A stretch of 64,000 bases of DNA from Flavobacteriales bacterium (GTDB lineage Bacteria > Bacteroidota > Bacteroidia > Flavobacteriales > UBA7430): contig PAMD01000003.1 of NCBI GenBank assembly GCA_002707145.1, forward strand, positions 8,200 to 72,199. Direction: 5' to 3'. The position numbers and the translations under genes were made by a program. The notes below the pieces were generated by a model, which did not search any database, had not been told where the DNA came from, and saw nothing but the letters and a program-made list of their open reading frames with translations. Of the stretch, positions 8,962 through 19,634 are shown one piece after another (within the stretch, counting starts at the first letter, position 1; each line of letters opens with the position of its first letter).

Positions 8962-9019
8962 CTAAATTAAGAATAAATATTTAAATTTTTGATTTTAATA
9001 CCATTGGTAGATATAAATT

Positions 9020-11470
9020 ATGGATACAGAAATAAAATTATTTAATCACCTTTCGCTATCAAGCATTATAGATAAAGAAGCCGAATTGATTCCTCTTATG
9101 ACAGAAGAAGATGAAGAACGCCTCAATTCTGAGGTGATGCCGGAAATACTCTCCATATTACCTTTGAGAAATACAGTTCTTTTTCCTGGAGTAGTTATTC
9201 CCATCACTGTGGGGAGAGATAAATCCATCAAGCTAATAAAAGATGCTAATGAAGGAAATAAAACAATTGGAGTTATTGCTCAAAAGGATCCAATGGTTGA
9301 GGATCCTACTCTAGAAGATCTCAATCTCACGGGGACGGAAGCAAAGATTTTAAGAACACTAAGAATGCCAGATGGAAATACAACTGTTATAATTCAAGGC
9401 CAAAAGCGTTTTGATATTCAAGAATTCACTCAAGAAGACCCTTACTTTAAAGCTGTTGTATCCTCTTTTCAAGAAACGAAACCTTCTAAAGGAAATAAAG
9501 AATTTGCAGCTCTTGTGGAGAGTGTGAAAGATGTTGCTCTGCAAATTATTAAAGATTCTCCCAATATTCCCTCAGAGGCCTCATTTGCGATAAAGAATAT
9601 TCAGAGTGACTCCTTTTTGGTTAATTTTGTTGCGTCAAACATGAATATTGACGTTAAAGAAAAACAAAAGCTTTTAGAACAGCCTAATTTAGAAGAACGT
9701 ACTAAAACCTCTCTAGTCCACTTGAATCATGAAATAAATATGATTCAAATGAAAAATGAAATTCAAAATAAGGTCCGAGTCGATATTGATGAGCAACAAA
9801 GAGAATACTTTTTAAATCAACAATTAAAGCAGATTCAAGAAGAATTAGGTGGTAACTCTCACCTTGAAGAAGTAGAAGATCTCCGACAAAGAGCAAGAGA
9901 TAAAAAGTGGTCTAAAGAAGTCTCTGAGCAGGTAGAGAAAGATCTCAAGAAAATGCAGCGTCTAAATCCTCAATTGCCAGATTATTCAATTCAGCGTAGC
10001 TATTTAGAAACAATTTTAGATCTTCCTTGGGAACATTTTTCCAAGGATATATTCGATTTAAAACGTGCGGAAAAAGTTTTGGATAAGGATCATTATGGCT
10101 TAGAAAAAGTTAAAGAACGAATCCTAGAGCATCTCGCCGTATTAAAATTGAAAGGTGATATGAAGTCTCCTATACTATGCCTTTATGGACCTCCAGGAGT
10201 TGGGAAAACCTCCTTAGGGAAATCTGTTGCTGAGGCTTTAGGAAGAGAATATATTCGGATTAGTTTGGGCGGTCTTCGCGACGAGTCCGAAATACGAGGT
10301 CACAGAAAGACCTATATTGGAGCAATGCCCGGAAGAATTATTCAGTCTATTAAAAAAGCGGGGACTTCCAATCCCGTGTTTGTTCTTGATGAAATAGACA
10401 AACTATCAATTGGGAGCCAGGGAGATCCCTCATCTGCACTTTTAGAAGTACTAGATCCTGAGCAAAATAATGCTTTTTATGATAATTATTTAGAATTGGG
10501 TTACGATCTATCAAAGGTGATGTTCATTGCCACGGCAAATTCTTTAAACACCATTCAACCTGCATTAAGGGATCGAATGGAGATTATCGATATTAGTGGC
10601 TACACCATGGAAGAGAAGATACAAATAGCAAAAAAGCATCTTTTGCCCAAGCAAATTCGTGAACACGGTTTAACCTCTAGTCATTTAAAACTAGGTAAAA
10701 AAGAATTCGAACAAGTAATAGAGGGATATACAAGTGAATCTGGCGTTCGAGGTTTAGATAAAAAACTAGCCAAACTAGTTCGTTATGCAGCCAAGAGTAT
10801 TGCTATGGAAGACACCTATGAATCAAAACTTTATAATCAGTTAATTATAAATATTTTAGGGCCACAAAGATTTAATAAAGACAAATATCAAAATAATGAT
10901 GTTGCTGGAGTGGTCACTGGGTTGGCATGGACCTCGGTAGGAGGAAGTATTTTGTTTATAGAGTCTAGCTTAAGCCCAGGAAAAGGAAAGTTAAACCTTA
11001 CTGGTAATTTAGGAAAAGTCATGAAGGAATCTGCTACTTTGGCCTTGGAATTTATAAAGTCAAATTACAAAAAATTTGGTTTTAATCCTGAGATTTTTAG
11101 TAAGTGGGACATACATATTCATGTTCCTGAAGGAGCTGTTCCCAAAGATGGGCCATCTGCAGGTATTACAATGTTGACCTCTCTTTCGTCTTTGTTTTCT
11201 CAGAAAAAAGTAAAGAAGAGCATAGCCATGAGTGGAGAAATTACTCTCCGGGGCAAAGTTTTGCCAGTAGGAGGTATCAAAGAGAAAATTTTAGCTGCTA
11301 AAAGAGCAGGCATCAACGAGATTATCTTGTGTAAGGAGAATGAAAAAGACATCCTTGAAATAAAGTCCGCCTACCTTAAAGGATTAAAATTCAATTATGT
11401 CACAGAAATGATGGATGTAATTAACTTGGCGCTGACCACACATAAAGTTGATGAGGCCAAGGTTCTTTAA
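9020..11470 (+). CDS. lon: ATP-dependent protease La (Lon)
   Basis: An 816-residue cytoplasmic AAA+ serine protease that degrades misfolded and regulatory proteins. The order is an N-terminal LON substrate domain (about 40-245), a coiled-coil linker, the AAA+ module (Walker [10 protein letters not shown], Walker [10 protein letters not shown]), and the protease domain with the Ser713 (KDGPSAGI) and Lys756 (GGIKEK) dyad spaced 43 residues apart as in E. coli Lon. The length is normal for the Bacteroidota form. A sigma-54-type promoter precedes it, which suggests stress or nutrient control rather than housekeeping expression alone. Confidence 0.97.
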   Translation: MDTEIKLFNHLSLSSIIDKEAELIPLMTEEDEERLNSEVMPEILSILPLRNTVLFPGVVIPITVGRDKSIKLIKDANEGNKTIGVIAQKDPMVEDPTLEDLNLTGTEAKILRTLRMPDGNTTVIIQGQKRFDIQEFTQEDPYFKAVVSSFQETKPSKGNKEFAALVESVKDVALQIIKDSPNIPSEASFAIKNIQSDSFLVNFVASNMNIDVKEKQKLLEQPNLEERTKTSLVHLNHEINMIQMKNEIQNKVRVDIDEQQREYFLNQQLKQIQEELGGNSHLEEVEDLRQRARDKKWSKEVSEQVEKDLKKMQRLNPQLPDYSIQRSYLETILDLPWEHFSKDIFDLKRAEKVLDKDHYGLEKVKERILEHLAVLKLKGDMKSPILCLYGPPGVGKTSLGKSVAEALGREYIRISLGGLRDESEIRGHRKTYIGAMPGRIIQSIKKAGTSNPVFVLDEIDKLSIGSQGDPSSALLEVLDPEQNNAFYDNYLELGYDLSKVMFIATANSLNTIQPALRDRMEIIDISGYTMEEKIQIAKKHLLPKQIREHGLTSSHLKLGKKEFEQVIEGYTSESGVRGLDKKLAKLVRYAAKSIAMEDTYESKLYNQLIINILGPQRFNKDKYQNNDVAGVVTGLAWTSVGGSILFIESSLSPGKGKLNLTGNLGKVMKESATLALEFIKSNYKKFGFNPEIFSKWDIHIHVPEGAVPKDGPSAGITMLTSLSSLFSQKKVKKSIAMSGEITLRGKVLPVGGIKEKILAAKRAGINEIILCKENEKDILEIKSAYLKGLKFNYVTEMMDVINLALTTHKVDEAKVL

Positions 11471-11695
11471 AGCCATTTATCTATGGTCAATATCATTATT
11501 TGATAGGGCCTTTTTTGAGATTAAATAATTTTTATGCTGCAATAGATTTCTTTGTACCAAAAAAATAAAAAAAGCAAAGTACAAATTGGTGTTAGAGTAA
11601 TCAGAAATATCAGTTTTAATAAGCCGATTTATTTATGTTAAAATTCCGAACACAACAGGTCATAAATAAGTAAAAAGGTGAATGAAAAATTCCGA

Positions 11696-12817
11696 TTAAT
11701 TATTCAACATAACTGGCATAACAAGCATCAGAATATCTTCTCCTTTATCGGAATTACCCTCTGGTAAAAGTATTCCAGCTCGGTTGGGTGCCGACATTTC
11801 AAAGTGAATTTGTTCTGTTTCTAAATTAGAGATCATCTCCATCAGGAAGCGAGAGTTGAATCCGATTTCCATATCTGATCCTTTATATTGACAGGATAAT
11901 CTTTCGTCAGCTTTATTAGAGAAATCGATATCTTCTGCAGAGATATGCATTTCGTTTCCAGCAATTTTCAAGCGTATTTGATGTGTAGTTTTATTGGAAA
12001 AGATAGCGACTCTTTTTACTGAATTTAAAAAAGAAATTCGATCGATTGTCAGTTTATTCGGATTTTCTTGTGGAATTACTGCATTATAATTTGGGTATTT
12101 ACCATCTATAAGTCTACAGGTCAATACAATGGAACCAAAACTATACTTTGCATTGGTTTCGTTGTACTCTATTTTGACTTCTTCATTAAACGATGCTAAA
12201 ATACCTTTGAGTAAGTTAAGAGGTTTTTTTGGTAGGATAAATTCTGCATTTTGTTCACTTTTCACATCGTGGCGGGTGTACCTAACTAGTTTATGGGCAT
12301 CAGTCGATACTAGAGTTAGCCCAGTATCACTAAATTTGAAAAAAACACCTGACATTACTGGGCGTAAGTCATCATTTCCTGTAGCAAAAATAGTTTTATT
12401 AATTCCAGTTGAAATAATATCAGAATGGATTAAGGCACTAGATGCCGCCTCGATATTAGGAGCCAAGGGAAATTCTTTTCCATTATGAAATGCTAATGCA
12501 TATTTTCCTTGGTCAGAACTTATTTCTACACTCTTTTTTTCAATATCTATCAAAAAGGTCAGCGGTTGCTCTGGAAAGGTTTTGAGAGTATCCAAAAGAA
12601 GTTTTGCCGGAATAGCTGCACTACCCATCTCATTTGCCTCTACTTCTAGAGAGGTAGACATTGTAGTCTCTAAATCTGAAGCAGTCAATGTTAGCTTATT
12701 TTCCATCATCTCAAACAATATATTATCCAGAATAGGAAGGGTATTACTTGAATTAATTACACCACTGATGGTTTGTAGTTGCTTTAAAAGTTTTGAACTG
12801 GAAACAATAAACTTCAT
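11696..12817 (-). CDS. dnaN: DNA polymerase III beta subunit (sliding clamp)
   Basis: A 373-residue clamp protein that forms a dimeric ring and tethers the replicase to DNA. Three repeated clamp domains are present; the start MKFIVSSSKLLKQLQTISGV and the end ILMLVMPVMLNN (clamp C-terminal M-P-M region) are diagnostic. It converges with lon across a 225-bp gap. Here it is linked to the gldG/DUF4340 side rather than to dnaA, as is common in this phylum. Confidence 0.97.
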   Translation of the reverse strand: MKFIVSSSKLLKQLQTISGVINSSNTLPILDNILFEMMENKLTLTASDLETTMSTSLEVEANEMGSAAIPAKLLLDTLKTFPEQPLTFLIDIEKKSVEISSDQGKYALAFHNGKEFPLAPNIEAASSALIHSDIISTGINKTIFATGNDDLRPVMSGVFFKFSDTGLTLVSTDAHKLVRYTRHDVKSEQNAEFILPKKPLNLLKGILASFNEEVKIEYNETNAKYSFGSIVLTCRLIDGKYPNYNAVIPQENPNKLTIDRISFLNSVKRVAIFSNKTTHQIRLKIAGNEMHISAEDIDFSNKADERLSCQYKGSDMEIGFNSRFLMEMISNLETEQIHFEMSAPNRAGILLPEGNSDKGEDILMLVMPVMLNN

Positions 12818-12842
12818 TTGGTTTGTTTTTATGTAATTAAAA

Positions 12843-12850
12843 CAAATATA
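12843..12850 (-). promoter_or_regulatory. -7 promoter element for dnaN
   Basis: Read on the minus strand, TATATTTG fits TAnnTTTG and lies 25 nt before the dnaN ATG. A clear -33 TTG was not seen. Confidence 0.5.
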
Positions 12851-12860
12851 ATTATATGAG

Positions 12861-12891
12861 AAACGAAGGACTATTTTGTAGTCCTTCGTTT
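12861..12891 (-). terminator. hairpin between the gldG/DUF4340 operon and dnaN
   Basis: A perfect 13-bp stem (AAACGAAGGACTA / TAGTCCTTCGTTT) with a TTTTG loop lies after the DUF4340 stop and before the dnaN promoter. The following T tract is short (TTT), so it may be a weak terminator. It is well placed to separate the two units. Confidence 0.65.
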
Positions 12892-12956
12892 ATTCACAAT
12901 TGGATGGTACTTTTTAACATTAATTTGCGTCGCAGATTATTTCAAAACAAGATTGC

Positions 12957-13952
12957 TTATTTTTTTAAATCAGAAAGTTTTACCATTATTTTATTGAATG
13001 TATTCAATTGAATAACCATCCAATCTTCTTCATTTACATAGGCATAAAGTCTTTCAGGATCTGGCATTATTATATTATCTTCAATATTAACTGTATTTAG
13101 ATTTCTTTTTGGATAAACTCGCATGGAGGTTTTTTCTCCTTCTAAAGGAGTTACTTCAATCTCAAAAAGAGGATTAGTTTTAAGAAGTGAATCAGTATTT
13201 AAGTTGCCTGAGACAAAACTTTCTGCGGGAAGTTTTCTAAATGAAGCAAGAAATCTTTTGACTTTTTTTTCTATTGTTGCAGCAATTTTTCCTGAGTTTT
13301 TTTCATACACTTTAATACCTTCATTATTTTGTTGTAAAAAAAAGGATTCCGCTGTGTTTGAGTCCATATAATTTATCATAATAGACTCAATATTTTTATT
13401 GTCATAATTCATTATCATTTTGTCTCTCCAAATATATTCTTCTGTAAAGAAACGACTAGATAAATAACCTTGAAATCCTGGTATGTGAACCGCATAGGGT
13501 TCAGTTGCATTTTGAAGCATCATAAATGTCGCACTTTGTTCTTGGTTTTCTCCACCAACATAAAATATTTTTTCATCTCCATTTTTCAATTCAACTTGGA
13601 CTCTAATTCCATAAATTGCTAGATTACCCAAAATATTTTCCCTCATTGTCAAGGGGACAGGATGTGCAATTTCCATTCTTTGCAGTGTTTTTAGGAGATT
13701 TTGAACCAAAGAGTTTCCAGCTTTATATTCCTCGTTTATTGTCCAATAGCTTTCGTTTACTCGCCGAAGAATGGCGGTTTCTGGTACCTTAGAGCTCAAG
13801 GTGATTTGAACAACTTTAGATGAATCTTCAATAGAAAAATCTCTACGATCTGATCGACTTATTGAGACTTTTTCCTTATTTAGCATGTAGGCCAATCCTC
13901 CAAATAATACAACAAGGATTAAATAGGTAATATTGTTTGTTTTAATTGGCAT
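12957..13952 (-). CDS. DUF4340 domain-containing protein
   Basis: A 331-residue protein with one N-terminal membrane segment (ITYLILVVLFGGLAYML) and an extracytoplasmic region matching the DUF4340 pattern (VQITLSSKVPETAILRR, YWTINEEYKA, and repeated beta modules). It overlaps gldG by 11 bp and is the last gene of the operon. DUF4340 proteins commonly sit next to GldG-type ABC components, so a part in the same envelope complex is likely. The biochemical role is unknown. Confidence 0.8.
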   Translation of the reverse strand: MPIKTNNITYLILVVLFGGLAYMLNKEKVSISRSDRRDFSIEDSSKVVQITLSSKVPETAILRRVNESYWTINEEYKAGNSLVQNLLKTLQRMEIAHPVPLTMRENILGNLAIYGIRVQVELKNGDEKIFYVGGENQEQSATFMMLQNATEPYAVHIPGFQGYLSSRFFTEEYIWRDKMIMNYDNKNIESIMINYMDSNTAESFFLQQNNEGIKVYEKNSGKIAATIEKKVKRFLASFRKLPAESFVSGNLNTDSLLKTNPLFEIEVTPLEGEKTSMRVYPKRNLNTVNIEDNIIMPDPERLYAYVNEEDWMVIQLNTFNKIMVKLSDLKK

Positions 13953-15654
13953 ATTTTCTTCTAATTATGTTTGTGGTAAGCCCTATAAGAACGATTACTA
14001 GAAGGGGGCTGATTAGATTGGTTACCTGCCAGAATAGTCGTTCTTTATTAATCTTCTGAATGTCTAATAAGCGCATTTTCATTTCTCTTGTTCTAATTTG
14101 TATGAGTGCGTCGTCTTCTAGTAAGAAATCAATACAATTAAGTAGAAAATCTTTGTTTCCATATTGTCTTTTTTCATAATTGTCGAAACCCAAAGGAAGG
14201 GGTTGCCCTCTAGAAATTTTATTTTTGGCAATATCTCCATCAGAGATGACTATCATTTTTGTATCCCGGCTATTACTTACAAATTCTATTTTTTTATTCA
14301 ATGGGCTTAATCTATTCTTGAAGATAGATTGAAAATTTCCCTCAACTAATACTGCTAATGCTTGAGGCCCATTATTAAATTTTTCCTGATCTGGAGGGTT
14401 TAATGCGCTTTGTAGGCTTATTTCAAATGGAGTATTTGAAAGTTTTGTGTAAGGAGATGTTTCTAACAAGATTATTTTTTTGATTTCCGGATTCGTTGTT
14501 ACAGTATCTATGCTTCCAACAAAATCAAATTTCACTGCATTAAGATTGCTAGTGATTGGGTGATCAGATGTAGGGATTGAAACAGGGAAATATCTCCAAG
14601 GCATAAGTTCCCATTGTGGATTTTTGTTAGTAAAGCTAACTGGAATAGGTATTTTTGAAGAGGAAATATCTTCGATGATATTGCTATTTACTCGTATACC
14701 ATATTTAAAAAGTTGGTCACTTAAATTAAGTTCTCTAAATGGATATGCAAGAAAAGAACTTTTGTTTGATAAGGAGTCCATATCAGCCATTGTTCCATCG
14801 ATAAGCCAAAGTACTTTACCTCCATTCATAATGTATTGATCAATGAGATATTTATCTAAATCTAGAAAGGTAAATTTAGGCTTTGCAATGACAATGAGTT
14901 TTTTGAGTTTGATTTGGTTTAACTTTTTCATTAGGTCTGGTTCACCCAATGAGTCTAGCTCGAATTCTCTCAAGTTTACGTTATCAATTGTATATTTTTC
15001 TGATAGGCTTTTGGTTAAGTCACCTATCTCTAAATCCACTAATTCTCCATGGCCTCTTAAAAAACCAATACTAGGTTTTACTGTAGTTTGTAAATTTAAG
15101 ATGGCATTAGTAAATTCATATTCTAATTCTCGAATTGAGTTTTGAATATTTTGCTCAGGATTTCTAGATATTTGACTTTTTAGGAGTTGTATGGGTTTCT
15201 CTTTTCCTCCGTATTTAACAATGGCACCTGGTACAATAATTTTTTCAGAATAATTGTCTCCGTTCTTAACCTGAAGAGTAGTAGGGGTTAATCCTTTTTT
15301 ATAAAGCTGATTGATAATTTCATTTTGTGTTTTTCTGTCTGGACTTTCAGTGGGATTGATAAAAGAGAACTGAAAAAGAGCATTATACGATTTGAACTCT
15401 GTTAAGATCCGTTTTGTTTCTAGACTCAGACGCTCAATTCCAGAGGGAAAATCTCCTTCTAGATAAACTTCAATGTATACATAATCATCAAGTTGATTCA
15501 GAATGTTTTTGGTTTCTTCCGCAAGAGAGTACCTTTTTTCTTTTGTCAAGTCAATTCGGATATAAAACTGCTCACTTATAATATTGATAAGTAAGAGAAA
15601 GAGAATCAAACACAGTAGTTGAATGAAATGTATTCTTTTTTGTCTCATCACCAT
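13942..15654 (-). CDS. gldG: gliding-associated ABC transporter component GldG
   Basis: A 570-residue protein with an N-terminal membrane helix (about 10-28), a large periplasmic region (ABC-type uncharacterised transport domain, with RIDLTKEKRYSLAEETKNIL at about 31-50), and a C-terminal membrane helix. This is the GldG arrangement. In Flavobacterium johnsoniae GldA, GldF and GldG form an ABC transporter required for gliding. It overlaps gldF by 7 bp. No gldA ATPase gene is in the window. The substrate of the family is unknown. Confidence 0.9.
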   Translation of the reverse strand: MVMRQKRIHFIQLLCLILFLLLINIISEQFYIRIDLTKEKRYSLAEETKNILNQLDDYVYIEVYLEGDFPSGIERLSLETKRILTEFKSYNALFQFSFINPTESPDRKTQNEIINQLYKKGLTPTTLQVKNGDNYSEKIIVPGAIVKYGGKEKPIQLLKSQISRNPEQNIQNSIRELEYEFTNAILNLQTTVKPSIGFLRGHGELVDLEIGDLTKSLSEKYTIDNVNLREFELDSLGEPDLMKKLNQIKLKKLIVIAKPKFTFLDLDKYLIDQYIMNGGKVLWLIDGTMADMDSLSNKSSFLAYPFRELNLSDQLFKYGIRVNSNIIEDISSSKIPIPVSFTNKNPQWELMPWRYFPVSIPTSDHPITSNLNAVKFDFVGSIDTVTTNPEIKKIILLETSPYTKLSNTPFEISLQSALNPPDQEKFNNGPQALAVLVEGNFQSIFKNRLSPLNKKIEFVSNSRDTKMIVISDGDIAKNKISRGQPLPLGFDNYEKRQYGNKDFLLNCIDFLLEDDALIQIRTREMKMRLLDIQKINKERLFWQVTNLISPLLVIVLIGLTTNIIRRKYAN

Positions 15655-16379
15655 TTCCTTATTTGAATAGATAATTTAGTTCCAATTATTAACAACCCAA
15701 TAAAACTAATAAAATAAGTAATATCTCTACTGTCGATGACCCCCCGACTGATTGAATTATAATGAGCATTGATCCCCAAATTCTGTATAAAAAGTTCAAG
15801 TCCTGTCCATGAGAAAAAGCTAGCGATTTGATCAAAACCATAAAAGCAGAAAAAACACAAGAACAGAGACATCAAGAACGACACAATTTGATTTTCACTC
15901 AGGCTAGATGTAAATATCCCAATGGAGACATATACTCCTGAAAGAAAGACTAAACCAATATAAGATCCCCAAGTTGCTCCAAAATCCAGATTTCCTTGTG
16001 GTTGACCCAAAAGGTAGATGCTAACTAAATAAATAAGCGTAGGAAGTAAGGCGATAATACATAAAATATGTCCAGCTAAATATTTACCAAGAACGAGTTT
16101 AAATTCTGTTATAGGTTTTGTTAAAAGTAATTCTATGGTACCAGATTTGAATTCATCGGCAAAGAAGCCCATGGTTAATGCAGGGACTAAAAATAATAAG
16201 ATCCAAGGGGCAATAAAAAACATCCCATCGAGCCCTGCGTAACCTGAGTCAAGTAGATTAAACGATCCTGGGAAAACCCAAAGAAATAATCCATTGAGAA
16301 TAGAAAAAATGAAAATTACAATCAGACCTGAAAGTGATCCAAGAAAGTTGATAAGTTCTTTTTTGAGTATAGCAATCAT
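15648..16379 (-). CDS. gldF: gliding-associated ABC transporter permease GldF
   Basis: A 243-residue ABC-2 type permease with six hydrophobic segments. The signature FFADEFKSGTIELLLTKPITEFKLVLGKYLAG (positions about 72-103) is characteristic of GldF/ABC2 permeases. It pairs with GldG directly downstream and would need a GldA ATPase encoded elsewhere. It starts 1 bp after the ABM-domain gene ends, so it is part of one operon. Confidence 0.92.
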   Translation of the reverse strand: MIAILKKELINFLGSLSGLIVIFIFSILNGLFLWVFPGSFNLLDSGYAGLDGMFFIAPWILLFLVPALTMGFFADEFKSGTIELLLTKPITEFKLVLGKYLAGHILCIIALLPTLIYLVSIYLLGQPQGNLDFGATWGSYIGLVFLSGVYVSIGIFTSSLSENQIVSFLMSLFLCFFCFYGFDQIASFFSWTGLELFIQNLGINAHYNSISRGVIDSRDITYFISFIGLLIIGTKLSIQIRKW

Positions 16380-16380
16380 T

Positions 16381-16671
16381 TTAGTCTTTTAATGTTTTGG
16401 TTGTCCATACATTGGGCTTGTCATTGAATAATTTTTTTGTTTCTTTCCAAATTTCTTCAAAAAATTCAGAATTTCTATAGGCATTTAAATCCTCCTCAGA
16501 GTTCCAATTGCTATAGGTAAAAAATATCCGAGGATTTTCAACATCCTGAAATGCTTCTAACTGCATGCATCCTTTCTGCATACTTATTTTTGTTTTGTTT
16601 GTTTCAAATATCATTTTAAAAGCCGAAATATTTTCCAAATGGAAACTTAATTTAACGATTCTAGTGATCAT
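16381..16671 (-). CDS. putative quinol monooxygenase (ABM domain)
   Basis: A 96-residue single-domain protein of the dimeric alpha+beta barrel/antibiotic-biosynthesis-monooxygenase (YgiN-like) family, with the typical GCMQLEAFQDVENPRIFFTYSNW core and SEFFEEIWKETKKLF helix. Such proteins may oxidise quinols or similar compounds without a cofactor; the actual substrate is unknown. Its ATG overlaps the SAM hydrolase TGA stop (ATGA), so the two are translationally coupled. Confidence 0.8.
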   Translation of the reverse strand: MITRIVKLSFHLENISAFKMIFETNKTKISMQKGCMQLEAFQDVENPRIFFTYSNWNSEEDLNAYRNSEFFEEIWKETKKLFNDKPNVWTTKTLKD

Positions 16672-17471
16672 ATTATCTCAATTCCTATTCGATCCTTAAC
16701 TTTTATGCCAAGAAGTTCACTTGCACCATTTGATATATTTGCATCACCTTTATTAATTGATATTTCTAGGTGCCCTGCAGAATTAAATAAACATAGCATC
16801 ACGCCTTCAGAAACCATACTGTAAGAACGGTGTATAGTTTCTATAGAGTATCTTCTTGGAAGTTGAATTGTAAAGGACTTCCCAAGGGTAGACTCTCTGA
16901 ATAATTTTTCTTTGATATTACTAATTACATTGCCATAGTGGTCAATATAAATCACTTGTCCAATAAGCATCTTCCCATCAGCGGATAGAGTAGGTTGAAA
17001 GTTTTTAACTTCTCTAAGTGAGTCAATTTGTCTTCCTATGACGCCTAGAGTTCCTCCTCGATTGATGTGGCAGGCGGCTTGAACAAAAACATCTTTCATA
17101 GGGAACGAAATATTTTCTTTATCTTGATTTATATTCAAAACGATAATTTGTTCGAGTTTATCCTCAGGAAAGATCAAAGAAAAAATACCAGTGTCCGCCC
17201 CAATGAAATAATGCCCATCTACTATGAGAGCAACATGAACTTTGTTTTTTGTGATTTCTGCATCAACACCGATCATATGAATACTTCCTTTAGGGAAATG
17301 TGCATAAGCATTCTTCAGTATGTATGCAGCCTCTTGTATGTTAAAAGGGGAGATTTCGTGAGAAATATCGACAATTTTAGCCTCAGGAACCTCTGATAAT
17401 ATTGCCCCTTTGATGGCTGAGGTAAAGTAATCTTTGTGACCGAAGTCACTTGTTAAGGTAATGATTGCCAT
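16668..17471 (-). CDS. SAM hydrolase / SAM hydroxide adenosyltransferase (DUF62)
   Basis: A 267-residue protein of the chlorinase/fluorinase-related DUF62 family, which splits S-adenosylmethionine to adenosine and methionine using water. Family marks are LTSDFGHKDYFTSAIKGAI at the N-terminus, DISHEISPFNIQEAAYIL, and YIDHYGNVISNI before the C-terminal domain. The aspartates of the N-terminal motif are kept. It is the first gene of the operon that continues through ABM, gldF, gldG and DUF4340; a link to gliding is by position only. Confidence 0.9.
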   Translation of the reverse strand: MAIITLTSDFGHKDYFTSAIKGAILSEVPEAKIVDISHEISPFNIQEAAYILKNAYAHFPKGSIHMIGVDAEITKNKVHVALIVDGHYFIGADTGIFSLIFPEDKLEQIIVLNINQDKENISFPMKDVFVQAACHINRGGTLGVIGRQIDSLREVKNFQPTLSADGKMLIGQVIYIDHYGNVISNIKEKLFRESTLGKSFTIQLPRRYSIETIHRSYSMVSEGVMLCLFNSAGHLEISINKGDANISNGASELLGIKVKDRIGIEII

Positions 17472-17496
17472 ATTACTAAAAAACAGATTATTTTAC

Positions 17497-17528
17497 TTGA
17501 AATACTATGATGAATTTTCTTATTTTTG
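17497..17528 (+). promoter_or_regulatory. promoter for phoH
   Basis: A TTG at 17497-17499 and TATTTTTG at 17521-17528 are separated by 21 bp. This is a good match to the Bacteroidota promoter (TTTG/TTG, about 19-21 bp, TAnnTTTG). It leaves a leader of about 70 nt. Confidence 0.6.
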
Positions 17529-17605
17529 TTGAATAAAATTAAGCAAATAATCTCAGTTGAAAAGAATTTTAAAGAATTTCATTCAACTTTATAAATATTT
17601 AGTGT

Positions 17606-18586
17606 TTGGTAGATAAAATATTCCTTTTAGAAGATATTGATCCCATCGATTTATATGGCCCTCGAAATTCAAAACTAAATTTGATCAAGTCATATTTTCC
17701 CAAATTAAAAATTAATGCCAGAGGGAGCGAACTACATTTTTTAGGTGATGAAGAAATAATCAATGAATTTCAAAAAAAACTAGATCTTCTTATTCATCAT
17801 TACCAAAAATATAATCGGCTTACTGAAAGTAATATTGACCGTTTAATGATGGATGATGCAGAAGATGTTCTAAAACTAGATGATGATGTTATTGTTCATG
17901 GCTCTCATGGAAAATTGATTAAAGCCCGAACTTCTAACCAAAGAAAGCTGGTAGACTTATCTACCAAAAATGATATGGTTTTTGCTATTGGACCAGCAGG
18001 GACTGGAAAAACATATACAGCGGTCGCATTAGCTGTTCGAGCACTTAAGAATCGAGAAGTGAAGCGTATTATCCTTACAAGACCTGCTGTGGAAGCTGGA
18101 GAAAATTTAGGTTTCTTGCCCGGAGATATGAAAGATAAGTTAGATCCATATATGCAACCACTCTACGATGCTTTGAATGATATGATTCCATTTGAAAAGT
18201 TAAAATCGTTTATTGAGGAACGTGTTATTCAAATTGCTCCTTTGGCTTTTATGAGAGGAAGAACACTTGACAATGCCTTTGTAATATTAGACGAAGCTCA
18301 AAATACTACCATTCAACAGATGAAAATGTTCCTTACTAGAATGGGGCATTCTGCAAAATTTGTTGTCACTGGAGACATGACCCAGGTAGACCTTCCTAAC
18401 CGACAAAAGTCTGGTCTTAGACATTCACTTGATTTATTGTCCGATGTTAAAGGAATTGGGATCTTACATTTGAATGAAAATGATGTCATACGTCACAAAT
18501 TGGTTATGAGAATTATTTTAGCATACAAGGAACCAAATCAAACAATCAAAGCCAAAGAGAATCTCAATACGCTAACAAATAATTAG
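17606..18586 (+). CDS. PhoH family ATPase
   Basis: A 326-residue P-loop ATPase of the PhoH/YbeZ family, implicated in RNA metabolism and ribosome-linked processes. It has an N-terminal KH-like region (about 20-75), Walker A GPAGTGKT (about 133-140) and Walker [10 protein letters not shown] (about 228). The start is an unusual TTG: an in-frame TAG lies two codons upstream and the family N-terminus needs residues before any internal ATG. It is followed 8 bp later by purC. Confidence 0.92.
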   Translation: MVDKIFLLEDIDPIDLYGPRNSKLNLIKSYFPKLKINARGSELHFLGDEEIINEFQKKLDLLIHHYQKYNRLTESNIDRLMMDDAEDVLKLDDDVIVHGSHGKLIKARTSNQRKLVDLSTKNDMVFAIGPAGTGKTYTAVALAVRALKNREVKRIILTRPAVEAGENLGFLPGDMKDKLDPYMQPLYDALNDMIPFEKLKSFIEERVIQIAPLAFMRGRTLDNAFVILDEAQNTTIQQMKMFLTRMGHSAKFVVTGDMTQVDLPNRQKSGLRHSLDLLSDVKGIGILHLNENDVIRHKLVMRIILAYKEPNQTIKAKENLNTLTNN

Positions 18587-18594
18587 AATATAAA

Positions 18595-19542
18595 ATGAAT
18601 AATACGATTTTAAAGACCGATTTTAAATTTCCTGGACAGACCAATGTCTATCATGGGAAAGTCCGTGAAGTTTATACTATCAACAACGATTTGTTAGTGA
18701 TGATTGTTTCCGACAGAATTTCTGCATTTGATGTTGTGATGCCCAAAGGAATTCCATTTAAGGGACAGGTTCTCAACCAAATCGCAGCAAAGTTTTTAGA
18801 TGCCACAACTGATATTGTTCCTAATTGGAAGATTGCTTCACCAGACCCAATGGTTACCATTGGTAAGTTTTGTTCCCCTTTTAAAGTGGAAATGGTGATC
18901 CGTGGATATCTTTCTGGCCATGCTTGGAGAGAGTACAGATCTGGTAAGCGTCTTATTTGTGGCGTTGCTATGCCGGATGGAATGATAGAAAACGATAAAT
19001 TCCAAGAACCAATTCTTACTCCCACAACAAAAGCAGATGTTGGTCATGACGAGGATATTTCAAGAGAAGAAATCCTTTCTCAAGGTCTCGTCTCAGAAGC
19101 TGAATATGTTCTACTTGAAAAGTATACTAGAGAAATATTTCAGAGAGGAACTGAAATTGCTGCCGATATGGGACTCATTTTGGTAGATACGAAATATGAA
19201 TTCGGAAAGGATAAAGACGGAGTAATCACTTTAATTGATGAAATTCATACACCTGATTCTTCCCGTTATTTTTATGAAAAAGGATACGTAAATCGCCAAT
19301 CCTCAGGAGAACCTCAAAAGCAATTATCTAAAGAATTTGTCCGGCAATGGTTAATTTCTAATGGGTTTCAAGGCAAAGACGGACAACAAATTCCTAATAT
19401 GAATAAATCCTTTATTGACTCTGTTTCCGAACGATACATTGAGCTTTATGAAAATATTACAGGCGATAAATTTACTAAAGCAGATGTGAGTGACGTAATA
19501 AAAAGAGTGGAAAGGAACATTTTATCATTTTTAGCTAAATGA
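18595..19542 (+). CDS. purC: phosphoribosylaminoimidazole-succinocarboxamide synthase
   Basis: A 315-residue purine-biosynthesis enzyme that joins CAIR and aspartate using ATP to give SAICAR. It carries the family motifs [11 protein letters not shown] (nucleotide loop), [26 protein letters not shown] and [13 protein letters not shown]. The length fits the longer, yeast-like form. It is probably cotranscribed with phoH, a pairing seen in other Bacteroidota. Confidence 0.96.
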   Translation: MNNTILKTDFKFPGQTNVYHGKVREVYTINNDLLVMIVSDRISAFDVVMPKGIPFKGQVLNQIAAKFLDATTDIVPNWKIASPDPMVTIGKFCSPFKVEMVIRGYLSGHAWREYRSGKRLICGVAMPDGMIENDKFQEPILTPTTKADVGHDEDISREEILSQGLVSEAEYVLLEKYTREIFQRGTEIAADMGLILVDTKYEFGKDKDGVITLIDEIHTPDSSRYFYEKGYVNRQSSGEPQKQLSKEFVRQWLISNGFQGKDGQQIPNMNKSFIDSVSERYIELYENITGDKFTKADVSDVIKRVERNILSFLAK

Positions 19543-19634
19543 TTATTTTTAGAAACAAAAAAAGGTTACAAAGTTGGAATTTTTGATCACGAACAATATT
19601 CGATCATAGATTGTTAAATTTTTTTAAATAGTGC

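Noticed and set aside
11629..11669. 9-bp inverted repeat TTATTTATG / CATAAATAA between lon and dnaN
   Set aside because: AT-rich with a 23-nt loop and no T tract; probably chance. No gene or RNA was found in this 225-bp gap.
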